64,000 nt of DNA from positions 124,001-188,000 of the forward strand of contig NZ_RZIS01000004.1 of assembly GCF_005281835.1 (NCBI RefSeq), in the 5' to 3' direction. The DNA is from Vibrio profundi. GTDB lineage: Bacteria; Pseudomonadota; Gammaproteobacteria; Enterobacterales; Vibrionaceae. Below the pieces are notes generated by a model. The model did not search any database, was not told where the DNA came from, and was given only the letters and a program-made list of their open reading frames with translations. The stretch's first letter is position 1. Every line of letters starts with the position of its first letter. Positions 9,964-20,500 of this stretch are shown in pieces. A program made the translations under genes and the position numbers.

Positions 9964-10494
9964 ATGACTCATCAATACCAAGACATTATCGAAATCTTTA
10001 ACCGCACATTTTTTGATTCATTCAACACCAAGTTAGAGCTAGGTGGAGATGAGCCAATCTACTTGCCTGCCGATGAAAAAGTGCCTCACCACAGAATCAT
10101 TTTTGCTCGTGGTTATTACGCGTCAGCGTTACACGAAATTGCTCATTGGTGTGTGGCAGGGCCAAAGCGTCGTTTGCTAGAAGATTTCGGCTATTGGTAT
10201 GAGCCAGATGGTCGTACAGAACAAGTGCAAGCGGAGTTCGAAAAAGTTGAAGTTCGCCCTCAAGCCTATGAATGGATTATCGCGAAAAGCGCAGGCTTTC
10301 CTTTTAATGTTAGCTGTGACAATCTACACGGCGATTTTGAACCTGATCGCTTGGCCTTTATGAATAAGGTCCATAAAGAGGTAATAGGGATATTTGAACA
10401 AGGTATTCCTGTGAGAGTGAAGATGCTGTCTGATGCGCTTCGTCATCATTACCAAGTCGAGCCTTTATGTGTTAGCCAATTTATCGTGAAATAA
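9964..10494 (+). CDS. epmC: EpmC, elongation factor P hydroxylase
   Basis: A 176-residue protein of the EpmC (YfcM) family, length close to the 182 of E. coli. It has an iron-binding-like H57-E-I-A-H61 motif in SALHEIAHWC and the family stretches FARGYYASAL and EDFGYWYEPDGR. EpmC hydroxylates the beta-lysyl-lysine modification of elongation factor P. The start at 9964 (MTHQYQDI) matches the family; an upstream GTG at 9886 would add 26 residues of low-complexity sequence. Neighbouring yfcL, mnmC and fabB keep the enterobacterial order. Confidence 0.88.
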   Translation: MTHQYQDIIEIFNRTFFDSFNTKLELGGDEPIYLPADEKVPHHRIIFARGYYASALHEIAHWCVAGPKRRLLEDFGYWYEPDGRTEQVQAEFEKVEVRPQAYEWIIAKSAGFPFNVSCDNLHGDFEPDRLAFMNKVHKEVIGIFEQGIPVRVKMLSDALRHHYQVEPLCVSQFIVK

Positions 10495-10503
10495 GAGAAT
10501 ACA

Positions 10504-10767
10504 ATGATTATAGAATTCGAAGAAAAGCTTCTAGAACTTATCGACGCACGTATTGAGTCGGCTTCTGATGATGAGTTATTTGCTGGTGGTTACTTACGTG
10601 GTCACATTTCTCTTTCAGTTGCATCATGTGAAGAAGAAGGCATTGAAGATTTAGCGGAAGTGAAAACTCGTATTGAACAAAGCTTAGAAGATGCGCGTTC
10701 TGAATTAACGCCAGCAGACCGTACTATCGTTAACGACCTATGGGTTGAATTGCAAAACCTTGCATAA
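10504..10767 (+). CDS. yfcL: YfcL family protein
   Basis: A small acidic 87-residue protein, 9 bases downstream of epmC and so in the same operon. It matches YfcL (GYLRGHISLSVASCEEEG, LTPADRTIVNDLW). The function is unknown; linkage to epmC and mnmC is conserved across gammaproteobacteria. A 9-bp inverted repeat at 10792-10816 (ACTCATTCA / TGAATGAGT, no T-run) follows and may end the operon. Confidence 0.85.
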   Translation: MIIEFEEKLLELIDARIESASDDELFAGGYLRGHISLSVASCEEEGIEDLAEVKTRIEQSLEDARSELTPADRTIVNDLWVELQNLA

Positions 10768-10898
10768 CGATGGTTCTAAATGTGATTCTAAACTCATTCA
10801 AAATATCTGAATGAGTCTGTAGGAATTTTCTGGTTGTTCGAATTTGGGGGTAAGTTATTCTGAACCTACTTAAAGAGAACGACCAAGAAGGGTACATC

Positions 10899-11423
10899 AT
10901 GAAAGTTATCGCATTTGGAGCTAGCACAAGCTCAACATCAATTAATAAAGCACTAGCAACTTATACAGCAAACTTGATTGAAGGTGCTGAAGTTACAGTT
11001 CTAGACATTGCAAATTACAACGTGCCAATGTTCAGTGAAGATACTGAGAAAGAAATCGGCCAAGCTGAAGGTGCGCAAGCTTTCCTTCGTGACTTAGGCG
11101 AAGCTGACGCTTACGTTATTTCTTTTGCTGAGCACAATGGTCACTATCCTGCAGCTTACAAAAACTTATTTGATTGGGCTACACGTATTGAGCGTTCAGT
11201 ATTCGCGGATAAACCAGCGGTATACCTAGCGACATCACCAGGCCCTGGCGGTGCTCAAACGGTACTAGGCGCGGCAGTAGGTTCTGCACCTTTCTTTGGC
11301 GGCAACGTTAAAGCATCGGTTTCTGTCCCTAGCTTCTACGATAACTTCAGTTTTGAGACTGGGTCTATCACAAATGATGAGATTGCCACTCAATTGAAAG
11401 AAGCTGTAGCGGCTTTGCGTTAA
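10899..11423 (+). CDS. NAD(P)H-dependent FMN reductase-like flavoprotein
   Basis: A 174-residue flavodoxin-like fold of the NADPH-dependent FMN reductase family. An N-terminal phosphate loop reads FGASTSSTSINKALA, the flavin-binding stretch SFAEHNGHYPAAYKNLFDW is at about 80-100, and SPGPGGAQTVLG follows. Members reduce FMN, quinones or azo compounds; the substrate here is unknown. It has its own promoter region and ends at a very strong terminator. It separates yfcL from mnmC, which are adjacent in E. coli. Confidence 0.87.
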   Translation: MKVIAFGASTSSTSINKALATYTANLIEGAEVTVLDIANYNVPMFSEDTEKEIGQAEGAQAFLRDLGEADAYVISFAEHNGHYPAAYKNLFDWATRIERSVFADKPAVYLATSPGPGGAQTVLGAAVGSAPFFGGNVKASVSVPSFYDNFSFETGSITNDEIATQLKEAVAALR

Positions 11424-11461
11424 TCTATTAGCCCGCTAATTCAAAAATAAACAATCTTGTA

Positions 11462-11499
11462 AAAAAGCCCGAAAGGTATTGTTACCTTTCGGGCTTTTT
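11462..11499. terminator. Strong bidirectional terminator between FMN reductase gene and mnmC
   Basis: A 17-bp perfect stem (AAAAAGCCCGAAAGGTA and complement, loop TTGT), A-run on the left and T-run on the right. Confidence 0.9.
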
Positions 11500-11527
11500 A
11501 CGTTTTGAACAAGTAAAGCGTTTAATG

Positions 11528-13588
11528 TTACGACTGTCGTGATTGCTTGTCTGCAACCCAACCTGCCGTTAGCGCTTTACCTTTACGAAGCCGTCTTACC
11601 CACATTCGACTTGGATGGATCGCTTCTAGTACATCCGCAGGCAGTGGAAGTGGATCGCCACATATTTGCGACGCTAACACTTCTGCTAAAAGAGGCGCAG
11701 AGCTTAGGCCGCGAGAACCTAATCCAATAAAACTGTACAAGTTAGGGTAGCTGGCAACTGGAGTCACATCTGATTCATTGGTGGTATGCAGTTGCTCATA
11801 CTCAGCGATAATACGTTCAAATTCTCCGACATTACCGACAAAAGGTAAATGGTCGCGACTAACACTACGAATACCTTGGCGTGAATGATTTCCGCTAGTG
11901 TCGACATCTTTTGCCCACGCTTGTTCCGGTAAGCAGGCCGCTAACCTTTCACCGTTATGCTGTTGCACCTCGGGATCAAATTCTTGATTGATATTACTTT
12001 TATCGTAGTTGGCGCCAATGCAGTGGTGGCCGTTATTCGGGTTATGAGGTGTTAGGTAGCCGTCAAAACACAGTACCGTTTTTAACTTGCTTAATTGTGA
12101 TGTGGTTGGAATATGACTAACTTGGCCTTTAACAGGGGTCAGTGGAATGCGCGCTGTTGGCGCTAAATCGGCAAACTTATGGCCATTGGCCACGACCACT
12201 TGTGAGTGGTGAGCCGTAACAATGCCATCCGGTGTAGAAATGGTCAGCTGCCATTGCTGTCTTTCTTCTAACCATTCTAGAGAGTCGACATGGTGTTGGT
12301 AACGCACGTCTAATCGACCATGCTGTTGCAACGAATCGAGGATCCCTTGAGTTAACTGCAGTGGGCTGACCCAACCACCTAATGGGAAATGAACGCTCTC
12401 CATATTTGTGTCGAGTCCAACGGTTTGATTGGTTTGCTCTGCGTTTTGACGACAAATAAGAGATGGGTTGAAGTTACTTTCGAGCATGCGCTCTAACTTT
12501 TTACGTGAACTGTCATTCCACATCAAAATATTCACGCCACACCATTCGTGATCGAACGGGATAGATTGGGCTGCTTGGTCGATGAATTGTCTAGCGAATA
12601 GTAAACCTGGGCCAAAAACTCGTGATACGTTCGATTTGGCTTCACTTAATAGCGGATAGATAGCGCCTTGGTTATTACCTGATGCATTGCCCGCTGCGGA
12701 AGAGTGCTCGCTGTATAATGTCAGCGATTTACCCCGTCGAGAGAGAGTCTTGGCAAGAGCTGCACTGGCAATGCCTCCGCCTATGATGGCGATGTCTTCA
12801 GTGTCACTAGGCTCAGATAAACTAAACCAAGGTTTGATGTTAGTATGAGGAAGTTTGTGAGTTAACTGACCTGCAATCATCTCTCTTTTGGTGCCAAAGC
12901 CTTTAACCTTCTTCATTTCAAAGCCGGCTTCAATTAACCCTCGGCGCACAAAACCTGCCGCGGTGAAAGTCGCGCAGCTACAATCTTGCTTGGCGAGTTT
13001 AGCCATGCCATTAAATAGATTTTGGTTCCACATCTCTGGGTTTTTGCTGGGCGCGAAGCCGTCCAAGAACCAAGCGTCGACTAAGCCTTGTTTCGGCGTA
13101 GGAACGCTCGGCATGCAATCTTTGATATCACCAAACCACAAATCTAAAGTGATCGCTCCATCGCCAAGCACAATACGGTGGCATTCAGGCAATGCGATAG
13201 GGTAATGCTGTTGAAGCTGTTTGGCATAGTCAGCCAGTTCAGGCCAAGCTTGATGAGCTTTGATTAAGTCTTCTTTGTTTAAAGGGTATTTTTCAAAACT
13301 AATGAAGTGTAGTTCTTTTAAATCAGAACCTGGATTTTCTTTTCGAAAGGTTTCAAACCACTGCCATACAGCTAGAAAATTGAGCCCGGTTCCGAAGCCT
13401 GTTTCTGCAATTACAAAGCGACGCTGAGAGAACTCAGACCAACGTTCAGGAAGGTGATTTTGCTTTAGGAATACGTAGCGGGTTTCTTCTAAACCATTTA
13501 CATTAGAGAAGTAAACATCGTCGAATTGGTCAGAAACCGGAGTGCCAGCATCATTCCAGCCGAGCTCCGCATTAGTAATTGAAGTCAT
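11528..13588 (-). CDS. mnmC: MnmC, bifunctional tRNA mnm5s2U biosynthesis enzyme
   Basis: A 686-residue two-domain enzyme. The N-terminal part (about 1-245) is a SAM methyltransferase with [11 protein letters not shown] and the [17 protein letters not shown] stretch. The C-terminal part is an FAD-dependent oxidoreductase with the dinucleotide motif [13 protein letters not shown] at about 270. The oxidoreductase removes the carboxymethyl group of cmnm5s2U at the tRNA wobble position and the methyltransferase then makes mnm5s2U. The start at 13588 ([11 protein letters not shown]) is the family N-terminus; an in-frame ATG four codons upstream (13600) is possible. It is divergent from fabB, as in E. 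coli. Confidence 0.95.
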   Translation of the reverse strand: MTSITNAELGWNDAGTPVSDQFDDVYFSNVNGLEETRYVFLKQNHLPERWSEFSQRRFVIAETGFGTGLNFLAVWQWFETFRKENPGSDLKELHFISFEKYPLNKEDLIKAHQAWPELADYAKQLQQHYPIALPECHRIVLGDGAITLDLWFGDIKDCMPSVPTPKQGLVDAWFLDGFAPSKNPEMWNQNLFNGMAKLAKQDCSCATFTAAGFVRRGLIEAGFEMKKVKGFGTKREMIAGQLTHKLPHTNIKPWFSLSEPSDTEDIAIIGGGIASAALAKTLSRRGKSLTLYSEHSSAAGNASGNNQGAIYPLLSEAKSNVSRVFGPGLLFARQFIDQAAQSIPFDHEWCGVNILMWNDSSRKKLERMLESNFNPSLICRQNAEQTNQTVGLDTNMESVHFPLGGWVSPLQLTQGILDSLQQHGRLDVRYQHHVDSLEWLEERQQWQLTISTPDGIVTAHHSQVVVANGHKFADLAPTARIPLTPVKGQVSHIPTTSQLSKLKTVLCFDGYLTPHNPNNGHHCIGANYDKSNINQEFDPEVQQHNGERLAACLPEQAWAKDVDTSGNHSRQGIRSVSRDHLPFVGNVGEFERIIAEYEQLHTTNESDVTPVASYPNLYSFIGLGSRGLSSAPLLAEVLASQICGDPLPLPADVLEAIHPSRMWVRRLRKGKALTAGWVADKQSRQS

Positions 13589-13646
13589 AAAATCTATCAT
13601 TTTGTGATTTGAGGCGATATGTTAGGGGGGATTGTACGAATTTCTA

Positions 13647-13663
13647 GGAAAGCTGACCACTTT
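13647..13663. promoter_or_regulatory. Possible FadR half-site upstream of fabB
   Basis: On the minus strand the sequence reads AAGTGGTCAG, close to one half of a FadR box (consensus core TGGTCnGACCA); the other half is degenerate. FadR activates fabB in E. coli, so the position, about 60 bases before the fabB start, makes sense, but the match is weak. Confidence 0.25.
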
Positions 13664-13716
13664 TGTTATGCTTCTTAGTTATCATCTAGCTGAATTTTGA
13701 ATTATAGGAATGTCAC

Positions 13717-14928
13717 ATGAAACGAGTCGTAATCACCGGTATGGGTATTGTTTCAAGTATCGGTAACAACGTCGAAGAAGTTTTAGCGTCTTTAAAAGCA
13801 GGTAAATCAGGTATCACAGCTTCAGAGCAGTTCAAGGAAAACGGCCTTCGCTCTCAAGTTTGGGGTAACCTAAAGATGAACCCTGCAGACCATATTGACC
13901 GCAAAAAAATGCGCTTTATGGGTGACGCGGCGGCGTTTGCATACCTTTCTATGGAGCAAGCGATTGCAGACTCAGGTCTAACTGAAGACCAAGTTTCAAA
14001 TGACCGTACTGGTATTGTTGCTGGTTCTGGTGGCGCATCTTCACTAAACCAAGTGAATGCGGTTGATATTCTTCGTGAGAAAGGCGTTAAGCGTGTTGGT
14101 CCTTACATGGTTCCACGTACAATGGCGTCAACGGTTTCTGCTTGTCTAGCGACTCCTTTCAAAATCCGCGGTGTGAACTACTCAATGAGCTCTGCATGTG
14201 CGACTTCTGCACACTGTATTGGTCACGCTATGGAACTTATCCAACTGGGTAAGCAAGACGTAGTATTCGCTGGTGGTGGTGAAGAACTAGATTGGTCTCT
14301 GACTATGATGTTCGACGCAATGGGCGCACTTTCAACCAAGTACAATGACACTCCAGATCAAGCTTCTCGTACTTACGATGCTGATCGTGACGGTTTCGTA
14401 ATCTCTGGTGGCGGCGGCATGCTAGTTATTGAAGAACTAGAGCACGCTAAAGCTCGTGGCGCGAAAATTTACGGCGAGATCGTAGGTTACGGTGCGACTT
14501 CTGATGGCTACGACATGGTGGCTCCATCTGGCGAAGGTGCGGTTCGTTGTATGAAGATGGCTATGCAAGACGTAGACGGCGTGGATTACGTGAATACTCA
14601 CGGTACTTCTACTCCTGTAGGTGATGTGAAAGAGCTTGGTGCTATCCAAGAAGTGTTCGGTGGAAACAGCCCTGCAATCTCAGCAACTAAAGCGATGACA
14701 GGTCACGCACTTGGTGCTGCTGGTGTTCACGAAGCAATCTACTCAACGCTAATGCTAGACAATGGTTTCATTGCGCCAAGCATTAACGTTTCTAACCTTG
14801 ACGAAGCTGCTGCTGGTCTTGATATCGTGACTGAAGCACGCGAGCAAGAGTTAACGACTGTAATGTCTAACAGCTTTGGTTTCGGTGGTACTAACGCGAC
14901 TCTAGTGATCAAAAAGTACCAAGACTAA
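13717..14928 (+). CDS. fabB: FabB, beta-ketoacyl-ACP synthase I
   Basis: A 403-residue thiolase-fold condensing enzyme. The catalytic cysteine C161 is in [14 protein letters not shown], and the two catalytic histidines are in [11 protein letters not shown] and [12 protein letters not shown]. FabB condenses acyl-ACP with malonyl-ACP and is needed for the unsaturated branch of fatty acid synthesis. The mnmC-fabB divergent arrangement is conserved. Codon use is highly biased, as expected for a highly expressed gene. The 3' UTR is unusually long and structured and probably gives rise to a regulatory RNA (see 14958-15080). Confidence 0.97.
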   Translation: MKRVVITGMGIVSSIGNNVEEVLASLKAGKSGITASEQFKENGLRSQVWGNLKMNPADHIDRKKMRFMGDAAAFAYLSMEQAIADSGLTEDQVSNDRTGIVAGSGGASSLNQVNAVDILREKGVKRVGPYMVPRTMASTVSACLATPFKIRGVNYSMSSACATSAHCIGHAMELIQLGKQDVVFAGGGEELDWSLTMMFDAMGALSTKYNDTPDQASRTYDADRDGFVISGGGGMLVIEELEHAKARGAKIYGEIVGYGATSDGYDMVAPSGEGAVRCMKMAMQDVDGVDYVNTHGTSTPVGDVKELGAIQEVFGGNSPAISATKAMTGHALGAAGVHEAIYSTLMLDNGFIAPSINVSNLDEAAAGLDIVTEAREQELTTVMSNSFGFGGTNATLVIKKYQD

Positions 14929-14957
14929 ACCTCGATTAAATTTGAAGGTTTCCAGAG

Positions 14958-15080
14958 CTTGATCAGTACTGGTTTTTATTAACCGCTGATCGAACAGACG
15001 CAGACTCTGTCTCCTGGAGAGCGAGATAGGATCCTTTTGTTCTGGATATTTGCCCGGTTGTTTTTCAGCCGGGCATTTTT
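14958..15080 (+). ncRNA. farS: Probable FarS-type small RNA from the fabB 3' UTR
   Basis: The fabB 3' UTR contains a composite hairpin at about 14960-14991 (outer GATCAG/CTGATC, inner GGTT/AACC), a single-stranded stretch from about 14992 to 15050, and a Rho-independent terminator at 15052-15079. In Vibrio cholerae the Hfq-dependent sRNA FarS is cut by RNase E from the fabB 3' UTR and represses fadE genes. Position and architecture match that system. The exact 5' end cannot be read here, and identity with FarS is inferred from context, not from alignment. Confidence 0.5.
15052..15079 (+). terminator. Rho-independent terminator after fabB / end of the sRNA
   Basis: A 9-bp stem GCCCGGTTG / CAGCCGGGC (one T-G pair) followed by ATTTTT. 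Confidence 0.87.
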
Positions 15081-15185
15081 CTATCTGTTATTTGCTAAAT
15101 TGCTCAGTTTAGCGCTCGACACTTAGATCCCTTTTCTGCACAATCATTTCAATCGCTAATATTAGCCTTTCTATTTAAAAGCATT

Positions 15186-16319
15186 ATGAAAATTCTAATT
15201 GATGAAAACATGCCTTACGCTGAGCAGTTATTTAGCCAGTTGGGTGAGGTGGTATTAAAGTCTGGCCGTACATTGACAGCAGATGATTTGGTAGATGTGG
15301 ATGCTCTGATGATTCGCTCTGTGACCAAAGTAAACGAAGCCCTGCTTACTAAAGCTAACAAGCTGAAGTTCGTTGGGACTGCGACAGCTGGTATGGATCA
15401 CGTTGACCAAGCGTTACTGAAGCAGCGCGGGATATTCTTTACTGCAGCACCTGGTTGTAACAAGGTAGGCGTTGCTGAGTATGCGTTTAGCGCAATGATG
15501 ATTTTGGCTCAGCAACACGGTTTCTCAGTATTTGATAAGACCGTTGGTATTATAGGCGCCGGTCAAGTAGGCAGTTACCTAGCAAAATGTTTAGAAGGCA
15601 TTGGTATTAAGGTATTGCTGAATGACCCTCTAAAACAGGCTGAAGGGGATACTCGTGAATTCACTGAACTACCAGTACTGTTGAAAGAAGCTGACATCAT
15701 CACGCTTCATACCCCGATCACCAAAGATGGTCAGTATCCTACTCATCATTTGATTAATGCAGATGTTTTAGCAAACTTGCGCTCTGACCAAATCCTGATT
15801 AATGCCGCTCGTGGTCCTATCGTTGATAATGAAGCCCTGAAGCAGCGTTTATTGAAAGCTGACGGCTTTATCGCCGCACTTGATGTTTTTGAATTTGAGC
15901 CAGAAGTGGACATGGAGCTGCTGCCATTACTTGCCTTTGCGACACCGCACGTTGCTGGCTATGGTCTTGAAGGCAAAGCTCGTGGCACCACCATGATTTT
16001 TAACAGCTATTGTGAATTTTTAGGTGACGACAAGCGTGCGCAAGCAAGTGAATTATTGCCTATCGCGCCTGTGCCTCAAGTGAAATTAGATAGAGCTTGG
16101 GATGAAGCAACACTGCACAATTTGACTCAGTTGATCTATGATGTGCGCAAAGACGATGCGTTGTTCCGCCGTAATATTGCGACTCCAGGTTCATTTGACA
16201 AAATGCGCAAAGAATATTGGGATCGCAGAGAGTACAGCGCTATTGAGTTATCAGGCGATGAAAGCTGCAATTTAGCCCCATTAGCTAAACTCGGTTTTAT
16301 GGTAAAGCCAACTTTATAA
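15186..16319 (+). CDS. pdxB: PdxB, erythronate-4-phosphate dehydrogenase
   Basis: A 377-residue D-2-hydroxyacid dehydrogenase. The NAD-binding loop GIIGAGQVG is at 121-129 and the PdxB-specific dimerisation domain at the C-terminus (about 290-377). It oxidises 4-phosphoerythronate in the DXP-dependent pyridoxal phosphate pathway. The asd gene starts 12 bases after its stop, so pdxB and asd form one transcript, equivalent to pdxB-usg in E. coli. Confidence 0.96.
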   Translation: MKILIDENMPYAEQLFSQLGEVVLKSGRTLTADDLVDVDALMIRSVTKVNEALLTKANKLKFVGTATAGMDHVDQALLKQRGIFFTAAPGCNKVGVAEYAFSAMMILAQQHGFSVFDKTVGIIGAGQVGSYLAKCLEGIGIKVLLNDPLKQAEGDTREFTELPVLLKEADIITLHTPITKDGQYPTHHLINADVLANLRSDQILINAARGPIVDNEALKQRLLKADGFIAALDVFEFEPEVDMELLPLLAFATPHVAGYGLEGKARGTTMIFNSYCEFLGDDKRAQASELLPIAPVPQVKLDRAWDEATLHNLTQLIYDVRKDDALFRRNIATPGSFDKMRKEYWDRREYSAIELSGDESCNLAPLAKLGFMVKPTL

Positions 16320-16331
16320 AAGAGAGAAACA

Positions 16332-17345
16332 ATGAGCCAAGAATTTAATATTGCTATTTTAGGTGCGACTGGAGCGGTTGGTGAAACCATCATAGAAGTA
16401 CTTGAAGAGCGTAAATTCCCTGTCGGTGAACTGCACTTACTAGCAAGTGAACGTAGTGAAGGTAAAACATACCGCTTCAATGGTAAGACGGTAAAAGTGC
16501 AGAATGTTGAAGACTTCGATTGGTCTCAAGTACATATCGCTCTTTTCTCTGCTGGTGGCGACCTTTCAGAGCGTTGGGCACCAATCGCAGCTGATGAAGG
16601 TGTTGTTGTTATCGATAACACATCTAAATTCCGCTACGAGTACGATATTCCTTTGGTCGTGCCGGAAGTTAACCCTGAAGCGATTGCTGAATTCCGTAAC
16701 CGTAACATCATTGCGAACCCGAATTGCTCAACGATTCAAATGCTTGTGGCACTTAAGCCTATTCATGATGAAGTTGGCCTTGAGCGTATTAACGTTTCAA
16801 CGTACCAATCGGTTTCTGGTGCTGGTAAGTCAGGCATCGATGAGCTTGCTGGACAGACGGCTAAACTTTTGAATGGTACGCCTGCAGAACCTTCAGCGTT
16901 TTCTAAGCAAATCGCGTTTAACTGTATTCCTCAAATCGATGAGTTCGCAGAAAATGGTTACACACGTGAAGAAATGAAGATGGTTTGGGAAACTCAGAAA
17001 ATTTTCAATGACTCTTCAATCACTGTGAACCCAACTTGCGTGCGCGTGCCTGTATTTTATGGCCATGCAGAATCTTTGCATGTTGAAACTCGTTCACCAA
17101 TTGGTGCTGAGCAAGTTGCTCAATTACTAGAAAATACCGATGGTATTGAAGTTTTCCATGGACAAGACTTCCCGACTCAAGTGGGTGATGCTGGTGGTAA
17201 AGACCATGTGATGGTCGGTCGTATTCGTAACGATATTAGCCATCATAGCGGCATTAATATGTGGGTTGTTGCAGACAACGTACGTAAAGGTGCAGCGACA
17301 AACGCAGTCCAGATTGCAGAAGTGTTAATTCGCGATTACTTTTAA
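16332..17345 (+). CDS. asd: Aspartate-semialdehyde dehydrogenase
   Basis: A 337-residue enzyme with the N-terminal NADP loop GATGAVGE and the catalytic cysteine C132 in NPNCSTIQ. Because that cysteine and the active-site RVPVFYGH stretch are intact, this is a functional dehydrogenase and not the degenerate Usg protein found at this place in E. coli. It converts aspartyl phosphate to aspartate semialdehyde for lysine, threonine, methionine and diaminopimelate. Vibrio species are known to carry two asd genes; this one is the copy linked to pdxB. Confidence 0.94.
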   Translation: MSQEFNIAILGATGAVGETIIEVLEERKFPVGELHLLASERSEGKTYRFNGKTVKVQNVEDFDWSQVHIALFSAGGDLSERWAPIAADEGVVVIDNTSKFRYEYDIPLVVPEVNPEAIAEFRNRNIIANPNCSTIQMLVALKPIHDEVGLERINVSTYQSVSGAGKSGIDELAGQTAKLLNGTPAEPSAFSKQIAFNCIPQIDEFAENGYTREEMKMVWETQKIFNDSSITVNPTCVRVPVFYGHAESLHVETRSPIGAEQVAQLLENTDGIEVFHGQDFPTQVGDAGGKDHVMVGRIRNDISHHSGINMWVVADNVRKGAATNAVQIAEVLIRDYF

Positions 17346-17365
17346 TCGAAATTATATTTAAATTC

Positions 17366-17394
17366 AAAGCCTCACTTATCAGTGGGGCTTTTTT
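17366..17394 (+). terminator. Rho-independent terminator after asd
   Basis: Stem AAAGCCTCACT / AGTGGGGCTTT with one wobble pair and loop TATC, followed by a run of T. Confidence 0.82.
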
Positions 17395-17555
17395 AATCAT
17401 CCCGAAAAATTCTTGAGCAATATGGTGTGAGTTCTTTGTATTTATTGTTGCTGTGACACATTTTTTGTCTTCATTCCTATAGTTTTGCGTCATTTATCCG
17501 ATATATTTAATAGATCGTAACTTTTATTCGTACCAAGCACTTAACTGAGCCTTAT

Positions 17556-20500
17556 ATGCGTCAAATTTTTAAGCGATTATTAATGCCTTTAGCATTAGTA
17601 GCTGCGACTCAGATTTCTATTGTTCGTGCAGATACCATTCGCGTTGTTGGACCGAATGGTCAGATTCAGACGTCTCCTACTTTTTCTGAACCTGTTCAAA
17701 GAACCAATCCATCTGCTACCAACACTCTTTCTCAACAAAACGAGCCTTCTCGCTTCTATGGCCCAACGGGTAGTAATGAGACACTTTGGTCAATTGCAAG
17801 CCGTTTGCGCCCATCTAATACTGTTTCGGTACAACAAACCTTGTTTGCGATTTATCGCTTAAACCCGCAGGCGTTTGAAAACCAAAATATTCACAGCTTA
17901 CTGCCATCCAGCAATTTGCGTGTACCGTCGTTAGAACAAGTGCAAAGCACATCGACGCAGCAAGCTGTGGCGATTATGAACTCTCATCTTGCCAAGCTAA
18001 ATGGTACAACGTCAGTCCAGCCCGCTCCGGTTGTACAGCCACGACCTGTTAGGCCACAGCCAGCTGTTGTTGAAACGGCTACCCCAGAAATGCCTAAGGT
18101 CGAGACGCCAACAATGGCGCCAAAACCGATGCCAAAGCCTAAAGCGGGCGAGGGTGTCAATGCGTTAGAGAAACAGTTAGAAGTATCAGAAACAGAGTTA
18201 TTGGCGCTTGAAGAAAAGAATCATCAATTGCGCTTAATGCTGTCCAACGTTCAGTCGGAAGTAGACGTGCTTAAGGGTGAGCTCAGCGACGAAGACAGAA
18301 TCCGTAGTGAAGTCGAAAAGTTACTAGCAGAAGAACGCCGTAAAGCAGCCGAAGCGCAGAAAATGGCGCCGAGTGCAATGGATGAATTTTTGTCTAATGG
18401 CTGGATGGTTGCAGCGTTAGCCATTATTCCAGGCTTGTTGATTGGCCTCATCATCGTGATGTTACTAGGCAGAAAATCGAACAAGGAAGAAGAAGCACCA
18501 GAGCAAACTCAGCAGCAACCACAGCCAGAAGCCTCTGATGATATGCCACCAATCGCGCTCGGCGACGATATGGACGATATTGATGATGATCTGTCGTTGG
18601 ATGACGAGTTATTTGGTGACGATACTGGTTCTGAAGAACTATTTGGTGATGACACAGTTGAAGAAGAAGACGATGTCTTCGCTGGGCTCGATGATACCGA
18701 CCTAGATTTCAACCTTGATGGCGACGATGGTGATGACCCATTCGCTGGTATTGGCGATGACGGCGATCTTGATGCTGGCTTTGAAGATTTAGATAGTGCG
18801 AATGGCATCAGTGTTAATGGCGATGACAAGGCACTTGGCCTTGAAGAAATGGAACGCGCACTTGATGAAACCGTTGGAGAGGTTCCTGAATCCGGGGAAA
18901 GTGATTTTGATTTGTCAGATGACAGCGGTATGTCAGCGGATGACATTGAAGCATTGCTTTCGGAAGACGCGCCAGCTGAAGATTTAGGTGCAGATGCACT
19001 CGATCAATCCTTCTTAGATGACTTACTTTCAGAAGCCGAAGACGATGATGGTAGCGATGAATTCGATATCGACTCGCTAATTTCTGATGAACAGAAACCA
19101 TCAGATGAGCCAGCTGCGACTGATTCAGATGATATCGATGATATTTTCGCGCAAGTGGCGGAAAGCGCTGAAACTGGAGAAGAGGCGACGGACGCCTTAG
19201 ATACTGATTTTGATTTAAGTAACGAGAGCTTTGATTCTGGCTTAGCATCGGATGACGACATTGATAGCATCTTGTCACAATTTGATGAACCTGCCGATGA
19301 AGAAGAAACGGATTATGTAGATGAAGCGCCAGCCCCAAGTGTCGCTCCTGAAAGTACGGATCTATTAGATGAGTTACTTGAAGATGAAAGCGTTGATTTA
19401 GCCGAGTCTACCGATCTTCTTGAAGACGTTTTAGATGAAACGAGTTCGGTTAGTGAAGAAGAGCAAGAAGAATTCGACCCATTTGCAGAGCTTGAAGAGT
19501 TATCTGGTCTCTCAACGGACGATGACGCGCCGGAGATTAAAGATGACAGTACGGCAACATTGGATGAATTGTTAGATTCTGATGGCGATGAAACGTTTGA
19601 TTTAGATGATGGCAGCACTGAATTATTAGATGAGCTATTAGATGGTAGTTCTGATGTAGAAGATGATTTAGCCATTGCACCAGACAGTGATGCGACACTG
19701 GATGAATTACTGGATTCGGATTTAGCTGAGGATGAGCTCACGAGTTCTGAGAGCTTAGACCCGTTTGATGAGCTACTTACTGAAGGCATCGAAGAACCTG
19801 CTTTTGAAGAGCAGCTTGAGTCCGCAATGTTAGATGAAAGCGCTGCGCCAGTATCTGAAGCTGAACCATTGAACATTGATGATTCAGAGCAAACCTCCTC
19901 AGGTGATGAGCTAGAGGGAAGTGAAGCGGAAGAGAGCTTATTAAATCCAGAAGAAACACTTCAAGCTGAAGAAGAAACAGAATTCAACAGTGAAGAGTTT
20001 ATTGACGATTTATTTGAAGCTGCGCCAGAAGCGGATGCTCTACTTGATGATGTACTTGAGTCTACAGATACTGCTACCGAAGATATTCCTGACGAGACGT
20101 CTACTGAGTTAGATGTGGAGCCAACATCAGAAGCTGGCTCTACAAGTCAAGATGTTGAATCACAAAGCTTAGAACGTGATTTTGCACCAGCTGAGACTAC
20201 AGAGGAAGAAACCAGTTTTGTAGATGCTGAGGTCGGCGAACTTGATGCGGCAGAGATAAAAGAACCAGAAGAAGAGTCAGTCGAAGATTGGCTTTCAGAA
20301 GCAATCGATGATGTGGAATCTTCACCTGACTTTTCTGCAGACTTCGACTTCACACCCGAGATTCAGGGAAGTGAAGATCTAGAACTTGATAGTAGTGCCG
20401 ACGACGAGAGCACTGAAACTCCTCTTGAAGAAACGTCGGTAGCTTCTGAGCCGGAGCAGCCTCAAGAAGCTCCAATAGAGCAAATTATTGAGGAACCGAA

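Noticed and set aside
16332..17345. Reading this gene as usg, the degenerate paralogue found at this place in E. coli
   Set aside because: The catalytic cysteine C132 in NPNCSTIQ and other active-site stretches are intact, so a functional aspartate-semialdehyde dehydrogenase is the better call.
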